NCBI RefSeq assembly: GCF_036488675.1
Contig: NZ_CP133149.1
Coordinates: forward strand, 110,819 to 174,818
Length of the DNA stretch: 64,000 bases
Reading direction: 5' to 3'
Source: Sinorhizobium chiapasense
GTDB taxonomy: Bacteria > Pseudomonadota > Alphaproteobacteria > Rhizobiales > Rhizobiaceae
Made by a program: the position numbers and the translations under genes. Positions 17,920 through 27,475 of this stretch are shown here, piece by piece. The notes under the pieces were generated by a model, which was given only the letters and a program-made list of their open reading frames with translations, did not search any database and was not told the origin of the DNA. Numbering within the stretch: position 1 is the first letter of the stretch; the number at the start of each line of letters is the position of its first letter.

Positions 17920-19901
17920 TGACCACGCGTCGAACCTTTCTCGGCGGGGCATCTAGCCTGGCATTTTCGCACCTCTTCTCTCCGGCCAATGCCGCCGATC
18001 CCCACCAGACTGGAGCAGACACCATGCACCCCGACTTGATCCTCCATAGTGGCCGCGTTACAACGCTTGACCGCGTCAATCCCAACGCTACGGCGATCGC
18101 CATCAAGGATGGTATGTTTCTGGATGTTGGCACCGATGGCGAGATCATGGCGCTGGCCGGTCCCGACACGAAGATCGTCGACCTGAAGGGCAAGCGCGTC
18201 CTGCCGGGCCTGATCGACAACCACACCCACGTCGTGCGCGGCGGATTGAACTACAACATGGAACTGCGCTGGGATGGCGTACGCTCGCTCGCCGATGCCA
18301 TGGGCATGCTGAAGCGCCAGGTGGCAATCACGCCGGCGCCGCAATGGGTGCGTGTCGTGGGCGGCTTTACCGAGCACCAGTTCGCCGAAAAGCGCCTACC
18401 GACGATCGAAGAGATCAATGCCGTCGCCCCCGATACGCCGGTCTTCCTGCTGCATCTCTACGACCGGGCGCTGCTCAATGCCGCCGCACTGCGGGCCGTC
18501 GGCTACACCAAGGATACACCGAACCCGCCGGGCGGCGAGATCACCCGCGACGCCAGTGGCAACCCGACCGGCCTGCTGCTGGCCAAGCCGAACGCCGGCA
18601 TTCTCTACTCGACGCTCGCCAAGGGCCCGAAGTTGCCGCTCGACTATCAGGTCAACTCGACCCGGCATTTCATGCGCGAGCTTAATCGGCTGGGTGTCAC
18701 CGGCGTCATCGATGCCGGCGGTGGCTTCCAGAACTATCCCGACGATTACGAGGTCATCCAGAAGCTCGCCGACGACGGCAAGATGACGGTGCGGCTCGCC
18801 TACAATCTCTTCACCCAGAAGCCGCAGCAGGAGAAGGATGACTTCCTGAAGTGGACGTCCTCAGTCAAATACAAACAGGGCAACGATTATTTCCGGCATA
18901 ACGGTGCGGGCGAGATGTTGGTGTTCTCCGCTGCCGATTTCGAGGATTTCCGCCAGCCGCGTCCGGAGATGGCGCCGGAGATGGAAGGCGAACTGGAAGA
19001 GGTCGTCCGCGTTCTTGCCGAAAACCGCTGGCCCTGGCGCCTGCACGCCACCTACGACGAGACGATCTCCCGGGCTCTCGACGTGTTCGAGAAGGTCGAC
19101 AAGGATATCCCGCTCGAAGGGCTGAATTGGTTCTTCGACCATGCCGAGACGATCTCCGACCGCTCGATCGACCGGATCGCGGCGCTGGGCGGTGGCATCG
19201 CCACCCAGCACCGTATGGCCTATCAGGGCGAATATTTCGTCGAGCGCTACGGTCACGGCGTTGCCGAGGCAACGCCGCCGATCGCCCGAATGCTTGAAAA
19301 GGGTGTCAACGTTTCCGCCGGCACGGATGCAACCCGTGTCGCCTCCTACAATCCCTGGGTCTCGCTCTCGTGGATGATTACCGGCAAGACGGTCGGCGGC
19401 ATGCAGCTTTATCCCCGCGCCAATTGCCTCGACCGCGAGACGGCGCTCAGAATGTGGACGGAAAAGGTCACATGGTTCTCCAACGAGGAGGGTAAAAAGG
19501 GCCGCATCGAGAAGGGCCAGTTTGCCGATTTGATCGTGCCAAACAAGGATTTCTTCGCCTGCGCCGAGGACGAGATCTCCTTCCTAACGTCGGACCTAAC
19601 CATGGTCGGCGGCAAGATCGTCTATAGTGCCGGCGACTTCAGGGCACTGGATGAAAACGACGTTCCTCCAGCCATGCCGGACTGGTCGCCGGTCCGGACC
19701 TTCGGCGGTTATGCCGCCTGGGGCGAACCGGAAGGTGCCGGCAAGAACTCACTCCGGCACACGGCAATCACCTCGTGCGGCTGCGCCAACAATTGCGGCG
19801 TGCACGGCCACGACCATGCCGGCGCCTGGACGTCGAAGTTGCCGATCGCCGATCTCAAGGGCTTCTTCGGCGCACTCGGCTGCTCATGCTGGGCCGTGTG
19901 A
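17919..19901 (+). CDS. Tat-exported amidohydrolase (YtcJ-like, amidohydrolase family 3)
   Basis: A 660-aa metal-dependent hydrolase. Tat signal TTRRTFLGG (1-26), a small beta-sandwich start (LILHSGRVTTLD), the metal motif DNHTHVV (His102, His104), a TIM barrel and the closing NVSAGTDATR and GQFADLIV motifs. Substrates in this family are mostly unknown amides. Unusual: a Cys/His-rich tail near 625-660 (TSCGCANNCGVHGHDH and GCSCWAV) that could bind metal. Starts in the stop codon of XapX. The coupled XapX gene and the flanking YcaC paralogues suggest a shared nitrogen-compound pathway (inference). Confidence 0.88.
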   Translation: MTTRRTFLGGASSLAFSHLFSPANAADPHQTGADTMHPDLILHSGRVTTLDRVNPNATAIAIKDGMFLDVGTDGEIMALAGPDTKIVDLKGKRVLPGLIDNHTHVVRGGLNYNMELRWDGVRSLADAMGMLKRQVAITPAPQWVRVVGGFTEHQFAEKRLPTIEEINAVAPDTPVFLLHLYDRALLNAAALRAVGYTKDTPNPPGGEITRDASGNPTGLLLAKPNAGILYSTLAKGPKLPLDYQVNSTRHFMRELNRLGVTGVIDAGGGFQNYPDDYEVIQKLADDGKMTVRLAYNLFTQKPQQEKDDFLKWTSSVKYKQGNDYFRHNGAGEMLVFSAADFEDFRQPRPEMAPEMEGELEEVVRVLAENRWPWRLHATYDETISRALDVFEKVDKDIPLEGLNWFFDHAETISDRSIDRIAALGGGIATQHRMAYQGEYFVERYGHGVAEATPPIARMLEKGVNVSAGTDATRVASYNPWVSLSWMITGKTVGGMQLYPRANCLDRETALRMWTEKVTWFSNEEGKKGRIEKGQFADLIVPNKDFFACAEDEISFLTSDLTMVGGKIVYSAGDFRALDENDVPPAMPDWSPVRTFGGYAAWGEPEGAGKNSLRHTAITSCGCANNCGVHGHDHAGAWTSKLPIADLKGFFGALGCSCWAV

Positions 19902-19942
19902 AGGCAAGGTCGTCAGTCACAACTTTCCCAAAGGAACCAGGA

Positions 19943-20158
19943 ATGAAAAACATGACCAGAACTGCCGCGATCGCGGCAGTCTCCATCCTGATCGCTTCGT
20001 CGGCCGCACTCGGCGATGATCGCGTCTCATCAAAGGGCAAGCCCCGCCCCTCCTGGGCAAAGCTGGTTGTGAATCATCCGGCGCCGAAGCGCGGCGCCTA
20101 TTACAAGGGCGTAGCCCGGACTGCGTTCAACAACTTCAAGTGGCGGGGGATCCGATGA
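19943..20158 (+). CDS. Small exported protein of unknown function
   Basis: A 71-aa protein with a signal peptide (MKNMTRTAAIAAVSILIASSAALG) and a basic mature part (PRPSWAKLVVNHPAPKRGAYYKG). The ATG has AAGGAACCAGGA upstream. It follows the amidohydrolase by 41 bp and is probably cotranscribed. No family recognised. Confidence 0.6.
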   Translation: MKNMTRTAAIAAVSILIASSAALGDDRVSSKGKPRPSWAKLVVNHPAPKRGAYYKGVARTAFNNFKWRGIR

Positions 20159-20489
20159 TGAACCAGGGCGTCCGCTTTCAGCGGGTGCTGTGGAAGCGGA
20201 AAGACGCTCTGAAATCAAAGCGCTAGAGTGCCTGGCGTTCATCTGAACGCCAGGCACTTTTCAGGTCCCGCACGGCGTCCGACCCGTTCCCTGTGCGTTG
20301 TCGGACGCTTTACTCACGAAAGACCTTGCTGCGGGGTCACTCATTTCGATTGTTGTAAAAATCGCAATTCAGTCGAAATAGTTATTGCACTTCATCGGCG
20401 CAATCCGCCCCGCTACAAGTTCACTACAGGCCGGCGAAGACTAGGGACCACCCCCCTGCTTCCCAACCAACTCAAAGAACGGAGACCCC
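20159..20489. other. Intergenic region with terminator and promoter of the second YcaC-like gene
   Basis: Holds a strong terminator (20227-20261) ending the XapX-amidohydrolase transcript and, at about 20346-20390, an AT-rich segment resembling the one upstream of YcaC-like copy A. No gene seen. Confidence 0.6.
20227..20261 (+). terminator. Strong Rho-independent terminator
   Basis: A 15-bp perfect stem starting AGTGCCTGGCGTTCA, with a 2-base loop (20227-20258), then TTTT. It ends the amidohydrolase operon. Confidence 0.85.
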
Positions 20490-21182
20490 ATGTCCAGCAA
20501 ACTCGAAGTCCTGACCCCGCAGAACAGCCAGCTTATCTTCATCGACCAGCAGCCGCAGATGGCCTTCGGCGTCCAGTCGATCGATCGCCAGGTGCTGAAG
20601 AACAACGTCGTCGGTCTCGCCAAGGCCGCAAAGGTCTTCAACATTCCAACGACCATCACCACCGTCGAGACCATGTCCTTCTCCGGCCATACCTATCCTG
20701 AACTGCTCGCCGTCTTCCCGGAAAACGACATTCTCGAGCGCACCTCGATGAACTCCTGGGACGACCAGAACGTCCGCGATGCGCTGGCCAAGAATGCCGC
20801 CAACGGCCGCAAGAAAATCGTCGTCTCCGGGCTGTGGACCGAAGTCTGCAACACCACCTTCGCGCTCTCCGCCCTCCATGATGTGCCGGAATACGAAATC
20901 TACATGGTCGCCGACGCCTCGGGCGGCACCTCGGTCGATGCGCACAAATACGCTATGGACCGCATGGTCCAGGCCGGCGTCATCCCGGTCACCTGGCAGC
21001 AGGTTCTGCTCGAATGGCAGCGCGACTGGGCCCGCAAGGAAACCTACAATGCCGTCACGTCTCTGGTGAAGGAGCATTCCGGCGCCTATGGCATGGGCAT
21101 CGACTATGCCGTGACGATGGTCCATGGCGGCGAGGAGCGTGTCCATCACGGCAAGCGCATCGGCCCGAACCCGGCGAAGTAA
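20490..21182 (+). CDS. Isochorismatase-family cysteine hydrolase, YcaC-like (copy B)
   Basis: A 230-aa paralogue of the gene at 16879-17568, matching almost residue for residue (catalytic Asp in IFIDQQPQM, Cys in GLWTEVCNTTFAL). It differs mainly by an extra Ser near the start and a VTMVHGGEERVHHGKR tail. Its codon use is more GC-rich at third positions than copy A, so the copies have diverged for some time rather than arisen by recent duplication. Own promoter and start (ACGGAGACCCC). Confidence 0.9.
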   Translation: MSSKLEVLTPQNSQLIFIDQQPQMAFGVQSIDRQVLKNNVVGLAKAAKVFNIPTTITTVETMSFSGHTYPELLAVFPENDILERTSMNSWDDQNVRDALAKNAANGRKKIVVSGLWTEVCNTTFALSALHDVPEYEIYMVADASGGTSVDAHKYAMDRMVQAGVIPVTWQQVLLEWQRDWARKETYNAVTSLVKEHSGAYGMGIDYAVTMVHGGEERVHHGKRIGPNPAK

Positions 21183-21390
21183 GGGATCACCGGATCCCTG
21201 GGCCTGTCGCCCAGACAGACCAAGGGATCCTCATTGTCGCGTCAAGACTCGTTCTCAAGGGCGCACAGCGGATCAGCGCTCGCTTCACGCCAGGCTAGGC
21301 CAGGCGACACCAGCATCGACCGTTACGTTGTCGCTGCAATCGATATTCGTGTTGCCAAGGCGCGCAATCAACTAAGGGGAGCGGCATACA

Positions 21391-22065
21391 ATGCTGACTA
21401 TACTTCGTGGGAAAAGCAACTCGCTGGCACTGGCCTTCATTTCCGGGTTCGCCGACGCACTCTTCTTCATTCACTTAGGCGGACTTTTCGTCGGGCTGGT
21501 CACTGGCAATGTCGTGCTCCTCGGACTGGGTCTGGTTGGGCATGAGAAAGGTGGCTTGCGCGGTCTCCAGATCATGTCGTTCCCCCTCTTCATGGTTGGC
21601 GCAGGATTGGCGGCGATCATGGTCGCCTGGATCAAGCCTCTTGAGCGCGCGACATTCTGGACGCTCATCATCGCCGCAGTCGCGTTCGCGACATCCGCCC
21701 TTCTGGCAATATTCGATGCCGGGCCGGTGTCCGCCTGTGCGCTTCTCGCCGTCACCGCGATGGGAATGCTGACGGCGATCGAGCGTCTCGACCCGAGACT
21801 CGGCCCACCGTTTTCGCTCATGACTGGCAACATTGCCGGCCTCGCAGTCGCCGCTGTCCGTCGCGTCATTCGCTATACCGAGAAGCCGGAGGAGTGGGGG
21901 CAGTCGCTGACGTCGATCATCCTGGTGCTCGGCTTTGTGCTGGGATGTGCCGCAGGCGCGGTTGCGCAAGTCACCGTGGGCGTTGCGGGAATGCTCTTGC
22001 CCGCTCTCTTGTTGCTCCTCGTCGGCCTTTTCTATTCACCGCAAAACACGAAGAAGCCGGGCTGA
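21391..22065 (+). CDS. DUF1275 (YoaK-like) membrane protein
   Basis: A 224-aa membrane protein with six predicted helices. The DUF1275 signature FADALFFIHLGGLFVGLVTGNVV is near the N-terminus, with PPFSLMTGNIAGLAV later. Function unknown; related proteins may be permeases. AAGGGGAG precedes the ATG. Followed by a LtrA-like membrane protein, probably cotranscribed. Confidence 0.85.
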   Translation: MLTILRGKSNSLALAFISGFADALFFIHLGGLFVGLVTGNVVLLGLGLVGHEKGGLRGLQIMSFPLFMVGAGLAAIMVAWIKPLERATFWTLIIAAVAFATSALLAIFDAGPVSACALLAVTAMGMLTAIERLDPRLGPPFSLMTGNIAGLAVAAVRRVIRYTEKPEEWGQSLTSIILVLGFVLGCAAGAVAQVTVGVAGMLLPALLLLLVGLFYSPQNTKKPG

Positions 22066-22121
22066 ATGATGGCCACCGTCGTTTTACGCCGGCAAGCGCG
22101 ATCTTTGAGAGGAGGCCTGCC

Positions 22122-23285
22122 TTGTCCGCGATAGCTGCCATCAGCCTGGCCCCGCGCGATCGCGACGAGGTCAACCGCAGCTCGACTTCGCTCGAACTGA
22201 TGTTCGATCTTGCCACCGTCGTGGCAGTGGGCGCCGCCGCCCATGGACTGGCGCAGGACATTGAGGCCGGCGAATTCGGACCCGGCGTCATCCGGTTTGC
22301 CTGCAGCTTCTTTATGGCCTGGCTGGCCTGGGCGAACTACACATGGTTCGCCTCGGGCTACGACAACAAGTCGGCCGTCTTCCGTGTGTTGACGATGGTC
22401 ATCATGTTCGGATCGCTTACGCTTGCCGGCGGGATCCGAAGCGGCCTTGGCGATCAACCCCATTGGCTCGTCCTCATCGGTTTCAGCATCATGCGCCTGG
22501 GCCTGATCGCCCTTTGGCTCGGCGCGGCGAATGGGGATCGGCAGGCCCGCCCGACGGCCCTGCGATACGCGGCCGGAATCGGCGCCATGCAGGTCTACTG
22601 GAACACCCTGATCATCACCGTTTCCCCTGAAGAGCCGCTCTACTTTCCGCTCTTTGCGCTCGGCGCCGCCGGCGAGCTGGCCGTACCGCTACTGGCCGAG
22701 CGCGGGACCGCCAACTGGCATCATGGTCACATCATCGATCGCCACAACTCTTTCAACATCATCGTCCTTGGCGAGTGTTTTACCGCCATCGCCTTGATCA
22801 TCGTGGATCCGACGACGCCGGAACTCAGGCATTTCTGGTGGGCGACCCTGTGTTCGATCATCGCGTTTTCGATGTGGGGGCTATATTTCGACCGCCACGA
22901 ACAGCTGCTCAGCCGCAATGCTCGCACCGTTCTGAGCTGGGCCTACGGACACTGTCTGCTATTTGCGGCTGGAGCGGCGACGGCCGCCGGTTTTCTGGTG
23001 TTTCTCAGCGTTGCCCGCAACGCGACCGTTTCGCAACAGCTTGCCGCTCTCGCCTTCTGCATACCGATCGCGATGTACCTTATTGCCCTTTGGCTCGTTC
23101 GCGACCGGGCGTCCAAACACGGCTCGATGCACTGGCTTCTCCTGGTGGTGGCGGCGCTCGTGCTCGCAAGCAGCATGTTTGCCTCCCACGCTTTGGAATT
23201 GAACGCAGCTTTGCTGGCGGTCGCCGTAACGATACGCCGCCGACTATATCCGGCAAGCCCGCGTGAGGGCGGCGAACGCGTCTGA
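22122..23285 (+). CDS. Low temperature requirement protein A (LtrA) family
   Basis: A 387-aa polytopic membrane protein of the LtrA family. Signature: STSLELMFDLATVVAVGAAAHGLA at the first helix, DRHNSFNIIVLGECFTAIALI in the middle, about ten helices. Biochemical role unknown. TTG at 22122 is proposed as start because GAGGAGG lies ten bases upstream and no ATG is available in frame; the open frame extends further upstream but overlaps the previous gene. Confidence 0.85.
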   Translation: MSAIAAISLAPRDRDEVNRSSTSLELMFDLATVVAVGAAAHGLAQDIEAGEFGPGVIRFACSFFMAWLAWANYTWFASGYDNKSAVFRVLTMVIMFGSLTLAGGIRSGLGDQPHWLVLIGFSIMRLGLIALWLGAANGDRQARPTALRYAAGIGAMQVYWNTLIITVSPEEPLYFPLFALGAAGELAVPLLAERGTANWHHGHIIDRHNSFNIIVLGECFTAIALIIVDPTTPELRHFWWATLCSIIAFSMWGLYFDRHEQLLSRNARTVLSWAYGHCLLFAAGAATAAGFLVFLSVARNATVSQQLAALAFCIPIAMYLIALWLVRDRASKHGSMHWLLLVVAALVLASSMFASHALELNAALLAVAVTIRRRLYPASPREGGERV

Positions 23286-23317
23286 AAATCGGGGATCAGC
23301 AAGTTAGGTTGGAGATA

Positions 23318-24592
23318 ATGATGGGGGATCAGAGGGCGATGTCGTTGTCAGCGACCATTTTTGAGCGCAATCCGGGATTTCGATCCGCAATCATGCCGCT
23401 CCTTTTGGCATCCGGTCTGCTGACGGCATGTGTCGCCGGTCCCGAGCGTGTCTCCGTTCCGGCAGAACAGGCCTCTGCCGTGCAAATCGAGCAGGTGGAC
23501 CTTGCGCGTTTTTGGGGAGACGAGGTCACGCCCAGTTTGCGCTCGCTCATTGCACAACAGTACACACAGACGCGGACCGCAGTTCGATCAGGGCGTCGCC
23601 CATCCACCGCCGTCAATCATGTCGACTTTCTCGCCATATCGGGCGGGGGCGCCGACGGTGCGTTTGCCGCAGGATACCTGACGGGCTGGACCGAGAGAGG
23701 CAATCGACCGCAATTCGAGGTCGTGACTGGGGTAAGCACCGGCGCTCTGGCCGCCCCCTTTGCTTTTCTTGGTCCGGATCATGACAACGAATTACGCGAA
23801 GTTTTCACGCAGTATGGTGACCGCGATATCTATCGAAATCTCGGCCTGATTGGTGTGATGGGCCGTGGTCTCTATGACATTGGGCCGTTGCGGCAATTGA
23901 TCGGCCGATATCTCACCGAGAAAATGGTTGAAGAAATCGCGGCGCAATACCGCGTTGGCCGCCGTCTGCTGATCCAAACCACCAACATTGACGCCCAGCG
24001 CCCCGTCGTTTGGGACCTGTCCGCGATCGCCGCAAGCGCACGCACCGATCGTCGAGAACACATGATCGACATCCTGTTGGCGTCCGCGGCCATACCTGCG
24101 GTATTCCCACCGGTTCGGATCGATGTGAGGCTCGACGGTCAAGCCAGGCAAGAATTGCATGTCGATGGCGGGACAGTGGCGCAGGTCTTCTTCGCCCCTC
24201 CCAATATCGAGCTCTCGGGATATGAGAAGCACTACCTTGGTCATGCCCGCTCGCGAACGCTTTATCTGCTCCGCAACGGGCGATTGACGCCCGAATACGC
24301 CGAGACCGAAGAAACGGCGCTCGGGATCGCCCGCCGTTCGATCGAAACGTTGATCAAGTATCAGGCGATTTCCGATCTCATGCGATTGCAGCTTCAGACG
24401 ACGGCCGCCCGCGGTCAGCTTTACTACGCATCGATCCCGGATCAGTTCACACTGCGCCCGAAATCCGAGTTCGATCGTAGCTACATGCAAAAGCTTTTTG
24501 CCGCCGGTCACGAGGAGGGCCGTCTTGCGCGGTGGCGCAAGCAGCCTCCGCTTACGCCGGTGCAGGCGGCCGAGCGACGCAAGCCTGACTGA
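23318..24592 (+). CDS. Patatin-like phospholipase, predicted lipoprotein
   Basis: A 424-aa patatin-domain lipid acyl hydrolase. Lipobox LLTAC (Cys38 counting from 23318), oxyanion loop ISGGGADGAF (about 108-116), nucleophile Ser140 in GVSTG, catalytic Asp in HVDGG. Likely anchored in the membrane by a lipidated Cys. The start could be 23318, 23321 or the internal MPLLLASG at 23393; GGAG lies at 23311. It stands 32 bp after the LtrA gene. Lipid substrate unknown. Confidence 0.88.
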   Translation: MMGDQRAMSLSATIFERNPGFRSAIMPLLLASGLLTACVAGPERVSVPAEQASAVQIEQVDLARFWGDEVTPSLRSLIAQQYTQTRTAVRSGRRPSTAVNHVDFLAISGGGADGAFAAGYLTGWTERGNRPQFEVVTGVSTGALAAPFAFLGPDHDNELREVFTQYGDRDIYRNLGLIGVMGRGLYDIGPLRQLIGRYLTEKMVEEIAAQYRVGRRLLIQTTNIDAQRPVVWDLSAIAASARTDRREHMIDILLASAAIPAVFPPVRIDVRLDGQARQELHVDGGTVAQVFFAPPNIELSGYEKHYLGHARSRTLYLLRNGRLTPEYAETEETALGIARRSIETLIKYQAISDLMRLQLQTTAARGQLYYASIPDQFTLRPKSEFDRSYMQKLFAAGHEEGRLARWRKQPPLTPVQAAERRKPD

Positions 24593-24704
24593 TGTTCGGC
24601 GCTATCGCCGTCGTCAGCCTGGATCACGGGTAAAGCGCTCCAGCCTGCAGCGCTGACCGCAGCTCAGCCGACATTCCAAGCTTCTGGCTCTTCCGGTTTT
24701 TTGC

Positions 24705-25098
24705 ATGGTGGTCTTCGTGTTGCGTCTCGTCTGTCTGAAGCTTCAAAGCCTGAACCGCTCACCGATCCGGCCGATGCTGGTCGTGAAGCTGATCCTGTTT
24801 ACCGGAGTTGCAGCCTACGCTCTCTATCATGGCCCGTTTCGCGCTGTAGAAGGCGCCATAACGCTGGCCGTCGGCATGGCTCTGGGTTTCGGCGATGGCC
24901 ATTCAGAACGGCCTTCACCGGGCGCATCTGTCGAAGGCGCCTCCTTCGACGCTGATGACCGGCACGACTACTCAAATCATGCTCGATCTCGCGGATGTGC
25001 GGGCCGATCCGAAAGCCGACGAAGTGGCTGCGGCCAAAACGCGGGTTACGAAGATGGCAGCAGCCGTCGCCCTGTTTGCCAGCACGGCCGGCGCCTAA
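24705..25098 (+). pseudogene. DUF1275 family membrane protein, frameshifted and truncated
   Basis: Fragments of a second DUF1275 protein. Frame one gives MLVVKLILFTGVAAYALYHG and AITLAVGMALGF; after a one-base shift near 24892 the next frame gives MAIQNGLHRAHLSKAPPSTL, then MTGTTTQIMLDLADV, a DUF1275 signature. N-terminal helices and the C-terminus are missing. Non-functional remnant. Confidence 0.7.
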
Positions 25099-25160
25099 GC
25101 GAACTAACGTCAGAGGACTCAGATTGATTACATCCCACTTGAACAAAAGGAAATTATTCG

Positions 25161-25559
25161 ATGGACATCGGTAGTGAAGCCAGTGGACTGGCAAGCCTAA
25201 TCGCCCCGGTCTTGAAGCCGATTTCGACCGGCCTCGAATTCTTCGGCGTCGGCGTCATCCTGGTCGGCGTGGTGATCGCAACGATCGGCTACGTCAGTGA
25301 CTGCACCGGCGCAAGGCGGGACGCCTATGACCGGTATCGTGCCAACCTCGGCCGGGGGATATTGCTCGGCCTGGAGATCCTGATTGGTGCCGACATCATT
25401 GCTACGATCATCGCTCCCCTGACCTGGGAAAGTGTTGGGCTGCTCGGGTTGATCGTCCTCATCCGGACGTTCCTGAGCTTCTCGCTCGAGGCCGAGATCG
25501 ATGGTCAGTGGCCGTGGTCGAGGAATGCGCGGCGCGGTGCCAGCCAAGGCGACCGATAG
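25161..25559 (+). CDS. DUF1622 family membrane protein
   Basis: A 132-aa protein with three hydrophobic segments. The DUF1622 signature is clear: YRANLGRGILLGLEILIGADII, then ESVGLLGLIVLIRTFLSFSLE. AAGGAAA precedes the ATG. Function unknown. Lies just after the broken DUF1275 gene. Confidence 0.85.
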   Translation: MDIGSEASGLASLIAPVLKPISTGLEFFGVGVILVGVVIATIGYVSDCTGARRDAYDRYRANLGRGILLGLEILIGADIIATIIAPLTWESVGLLGLIVLIRTFLSFSLEAEIDGQWPWSRNARRGASQGDR

Positions 25560-25596
25560 CCGACTTTCCAGCATCTGGCACCTCATCCGCCACTCC

Positions 25597-26099
25597 TCAG
25601 ACGACTGCCTGCGTCTCGCAATTCTCTGACGTTTCCAGGAGTCTTGACTGCCGCACTAAATTCCTGAAATGAGTGACAAGCGGACGGAGAGCGACCTTGT
25701 GCCATGCTACCCATAGGGATGTCCGATAGGTGAACCACGGCAAATCGAGCAGCACTACTCCTTCGGGTACCTGATGACGCAAACTGTGCTGGACAACCGT
25801 AACACCCACTCCGGCGGCTACTAGCCCCAAGGCAGCTAGCGGTTCTGGCGCCTCCGCGATCACGTCGGGAGCGAAGCCTGCCCGACCGCAGGCTTTAGAA
25901 AACTCAAGGTGATTGAACGCATCGTCCCTATGGATGTTGCCGACCCATCCTTGCGTCGCAAGATCGGCCGGCGCCAGCTGTCGTGCCTTTGCTAAATAGT
26001 GATTTTTGGGAACGGCAAGCACCATCGGGTCATCGAGAATCTTTTCCGCGGCGAGGTCATCGGCATTCTCTGGCAGTGCCTAGCAGATCAGGCCCACGT
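25597..26099 (-). pseudogene. LysR-family regulator, N-terminally truncated
   Basis: The C-terminal effector domain of a LysR regulator: DDPMVLAVPKNHYLAKARQL, then APEPLAALGLVAAGVGVTVV. It lacks the DNA-binding domain. Reading upstream on the minus strand the frame continues as DVGLIC, then TAG where homologues usually have Gln, then ALPENADD, and breaks at about 26100 where an aldo-keto reductase fragment begins in the opposite direction. Dead by both deletion and a nonsense codon. Confidence 0.75.
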
Positions 26100-26933
26100 C
26101 CAGGAAAGGAATTGGTCAAGCACAAGCGCGATGACTACGTGTTGAGCACGAAAGTCGGCCGTATCATCCTTGACGAGATTGAAACGGGACAACGCGAATT
26201 CGGAGAAAAGGGCGGTCTTTTCGAATTCGGCCTGCCAAACAAGATCATTTACGACTACTCGGCCGATGGAACAAAACGTTCGATAGACGATAGCTTGAAA
26301 CGCATGGGCGTCGACCGGTTCGACTTTGTCTGGATCCACGACATTGCGCAGGATTTCCACGGTGACGAGTGGCTTTCACAATTCGAGATTGCGCGTAAAG
26401 GAGCCATGCGAACACTCGACCAACTTCGTGACGAAGGCGTTATCAAAGGCTGGGGTCTAGGCGTAAATCGGGTTGAACCGGTCGAACTTACGCTCGGTCT
26501 TTCCAATGTTCGACCTGATGGTATGCTCCTGGCCGGAAGGTATTCACTCCTCGACCACGAGTCGGCCTTGCAGCGGCTGATGCCGTTGGCGGAGGAGAAG
26601 GGCGTCGGCATCGTCGTTGGCGGCCCCTATAGCTCGGGGATCCTGGCCGGCGGCATTCACTTCGAATATGCCGAATACTCGCCAGCGATCATTGCAAAGG
26701 TCGATAGGATTAAGGCCCTTGCCGATCAATATTCTATGCCTATCAAGGCCGCGGCTCTTCAGTTCGCCTTGGCGCATCCGGCAGCGGTTGCCGCTATTCC
26801 AGGTGCGAGCAAGCAGCAACGCATCAGAGAAGACCTCGATGCCATCAATACAGAAGTTCCAGATGATTTCTGGCGCGATCTCCGCAAGTCGGGATCGGTT
26901 GCCGCAAATGCACCACTTCCGATTGACCGGTGA
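26100..26933 (+). pseudogene. Aldo/keto reductase, N-terminally truncated
   Basis: About 277 residues of an AKR of the D-threo-aldose/L-fucose dehydrogenase group, beginning mid-protein at ELVKHKRDDYVLSTKVGRII. Catalytic Lys (STKVG) and His (WIHDI) remain, but the first 60-70 residues with the Asp and Tyr of the tetrad are missing. The nominal open frame extends to 25983 through LysR sequence read backwards, which is not AKR. Stop is followed 12 bp later by an SRPBCC gene. Confidence 0.75.
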
Positions 26934-26945
26934 AGGAGGCCAAAA

Positions 26946-27368
26946 TTGGCGAGCGCTCATGCAAGTATCGATCTCATCGCTACTGCAGACGAAGTCTGGC
27001 AGTTGATAGGCGGATTCGGGTCTCTTCCCGACTGGCTGCCGTATATCCCGAAGTCTGAGTTGAGTGACGGCGGTCGGATCAGAAGCCTTACCAACCCCGA
27101 GGGAGCGACAATCGTTGAACGTCTCCTTTCGTTCGACCATGCCGCTCGGAGCTACAGCTATTCGATTTTGACAGCCGGGTTTCCCGTTACCACCTACGTG
27201 TCGACGCTGCGTGTTGTCGAAGGTCCTTCCGGAAAAGGTGCGCGAGTGGAATGGTCGGGCCAGTTTACGCCAGATGGGGTCAGTGATGAGCAGGCCTCGG
27301 AGTCGTTCCGAGGAATCTACGAAGAGGGTTTGCGCGCACTTGCATCTCACCTGACGAAACAATGCTGA
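26946..27368 (+). CDS. SRPBCC-family (polyketide cyclase-like) protein
   Basis: A 140-aa START/SRPBCC fold protein, a hydrophobic-ligand binding barrel. Features: ASIDLIATADEVWQLIGGFG at the start, LPDWLPYIPKSEL, and the C-terminal helix ESFRGIYEEGLRALASHL. TTG start with a strong AAGGAGG eight bases upstream. Once cotranscribed with the truncated AKR. Ligand unknown. A strong terminator follows at 27429. Confidence 0.85.
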   Translation: MASAHASIDLIATADEVWQLIGGFGSLPDWLPYIPKSELSDGGRIRSLTNPEGATIVERLLSFDHAARSYSYSILTAGFPVTTYVSTLRVVEGPSGKGARVEWSGQFTPDGVSDEQASESFRGIYEEGLRALASHLTKQC

Positions 27369-27428
27369 CCGCCTGATGTGGCCATCTACGAAGTGGATAT
27401 AGGTGTGCGAGTCCCGCAGCACCGTAAA

Positions 27429-27457
27429 CGCCCGAAGGCACTTCTTCGGGCGTTTTT
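27429..27457 (+). terminator. Strong Rho-independent terminator
   Basis: CGCCCGAAG (27429-27437) and CTTCGGGCG (27444-27452) form a 9-bp stem with a 6-base loop, followed by TTTTTGTTT. Ends the AKR-SRPBCC transcript. Confidence 0.9.
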
Positions 27458-27475
27458 GTTTGCGCTGAGCAAATG

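Noticed and set aside
27370..27428. tRNA-like T-arm sequence before the terminator at 27429
   Set aside because: GTGCGAGTCCCGC lacks the invariant GTTCRA loop and no acceptor or anticodon arms could be folded.
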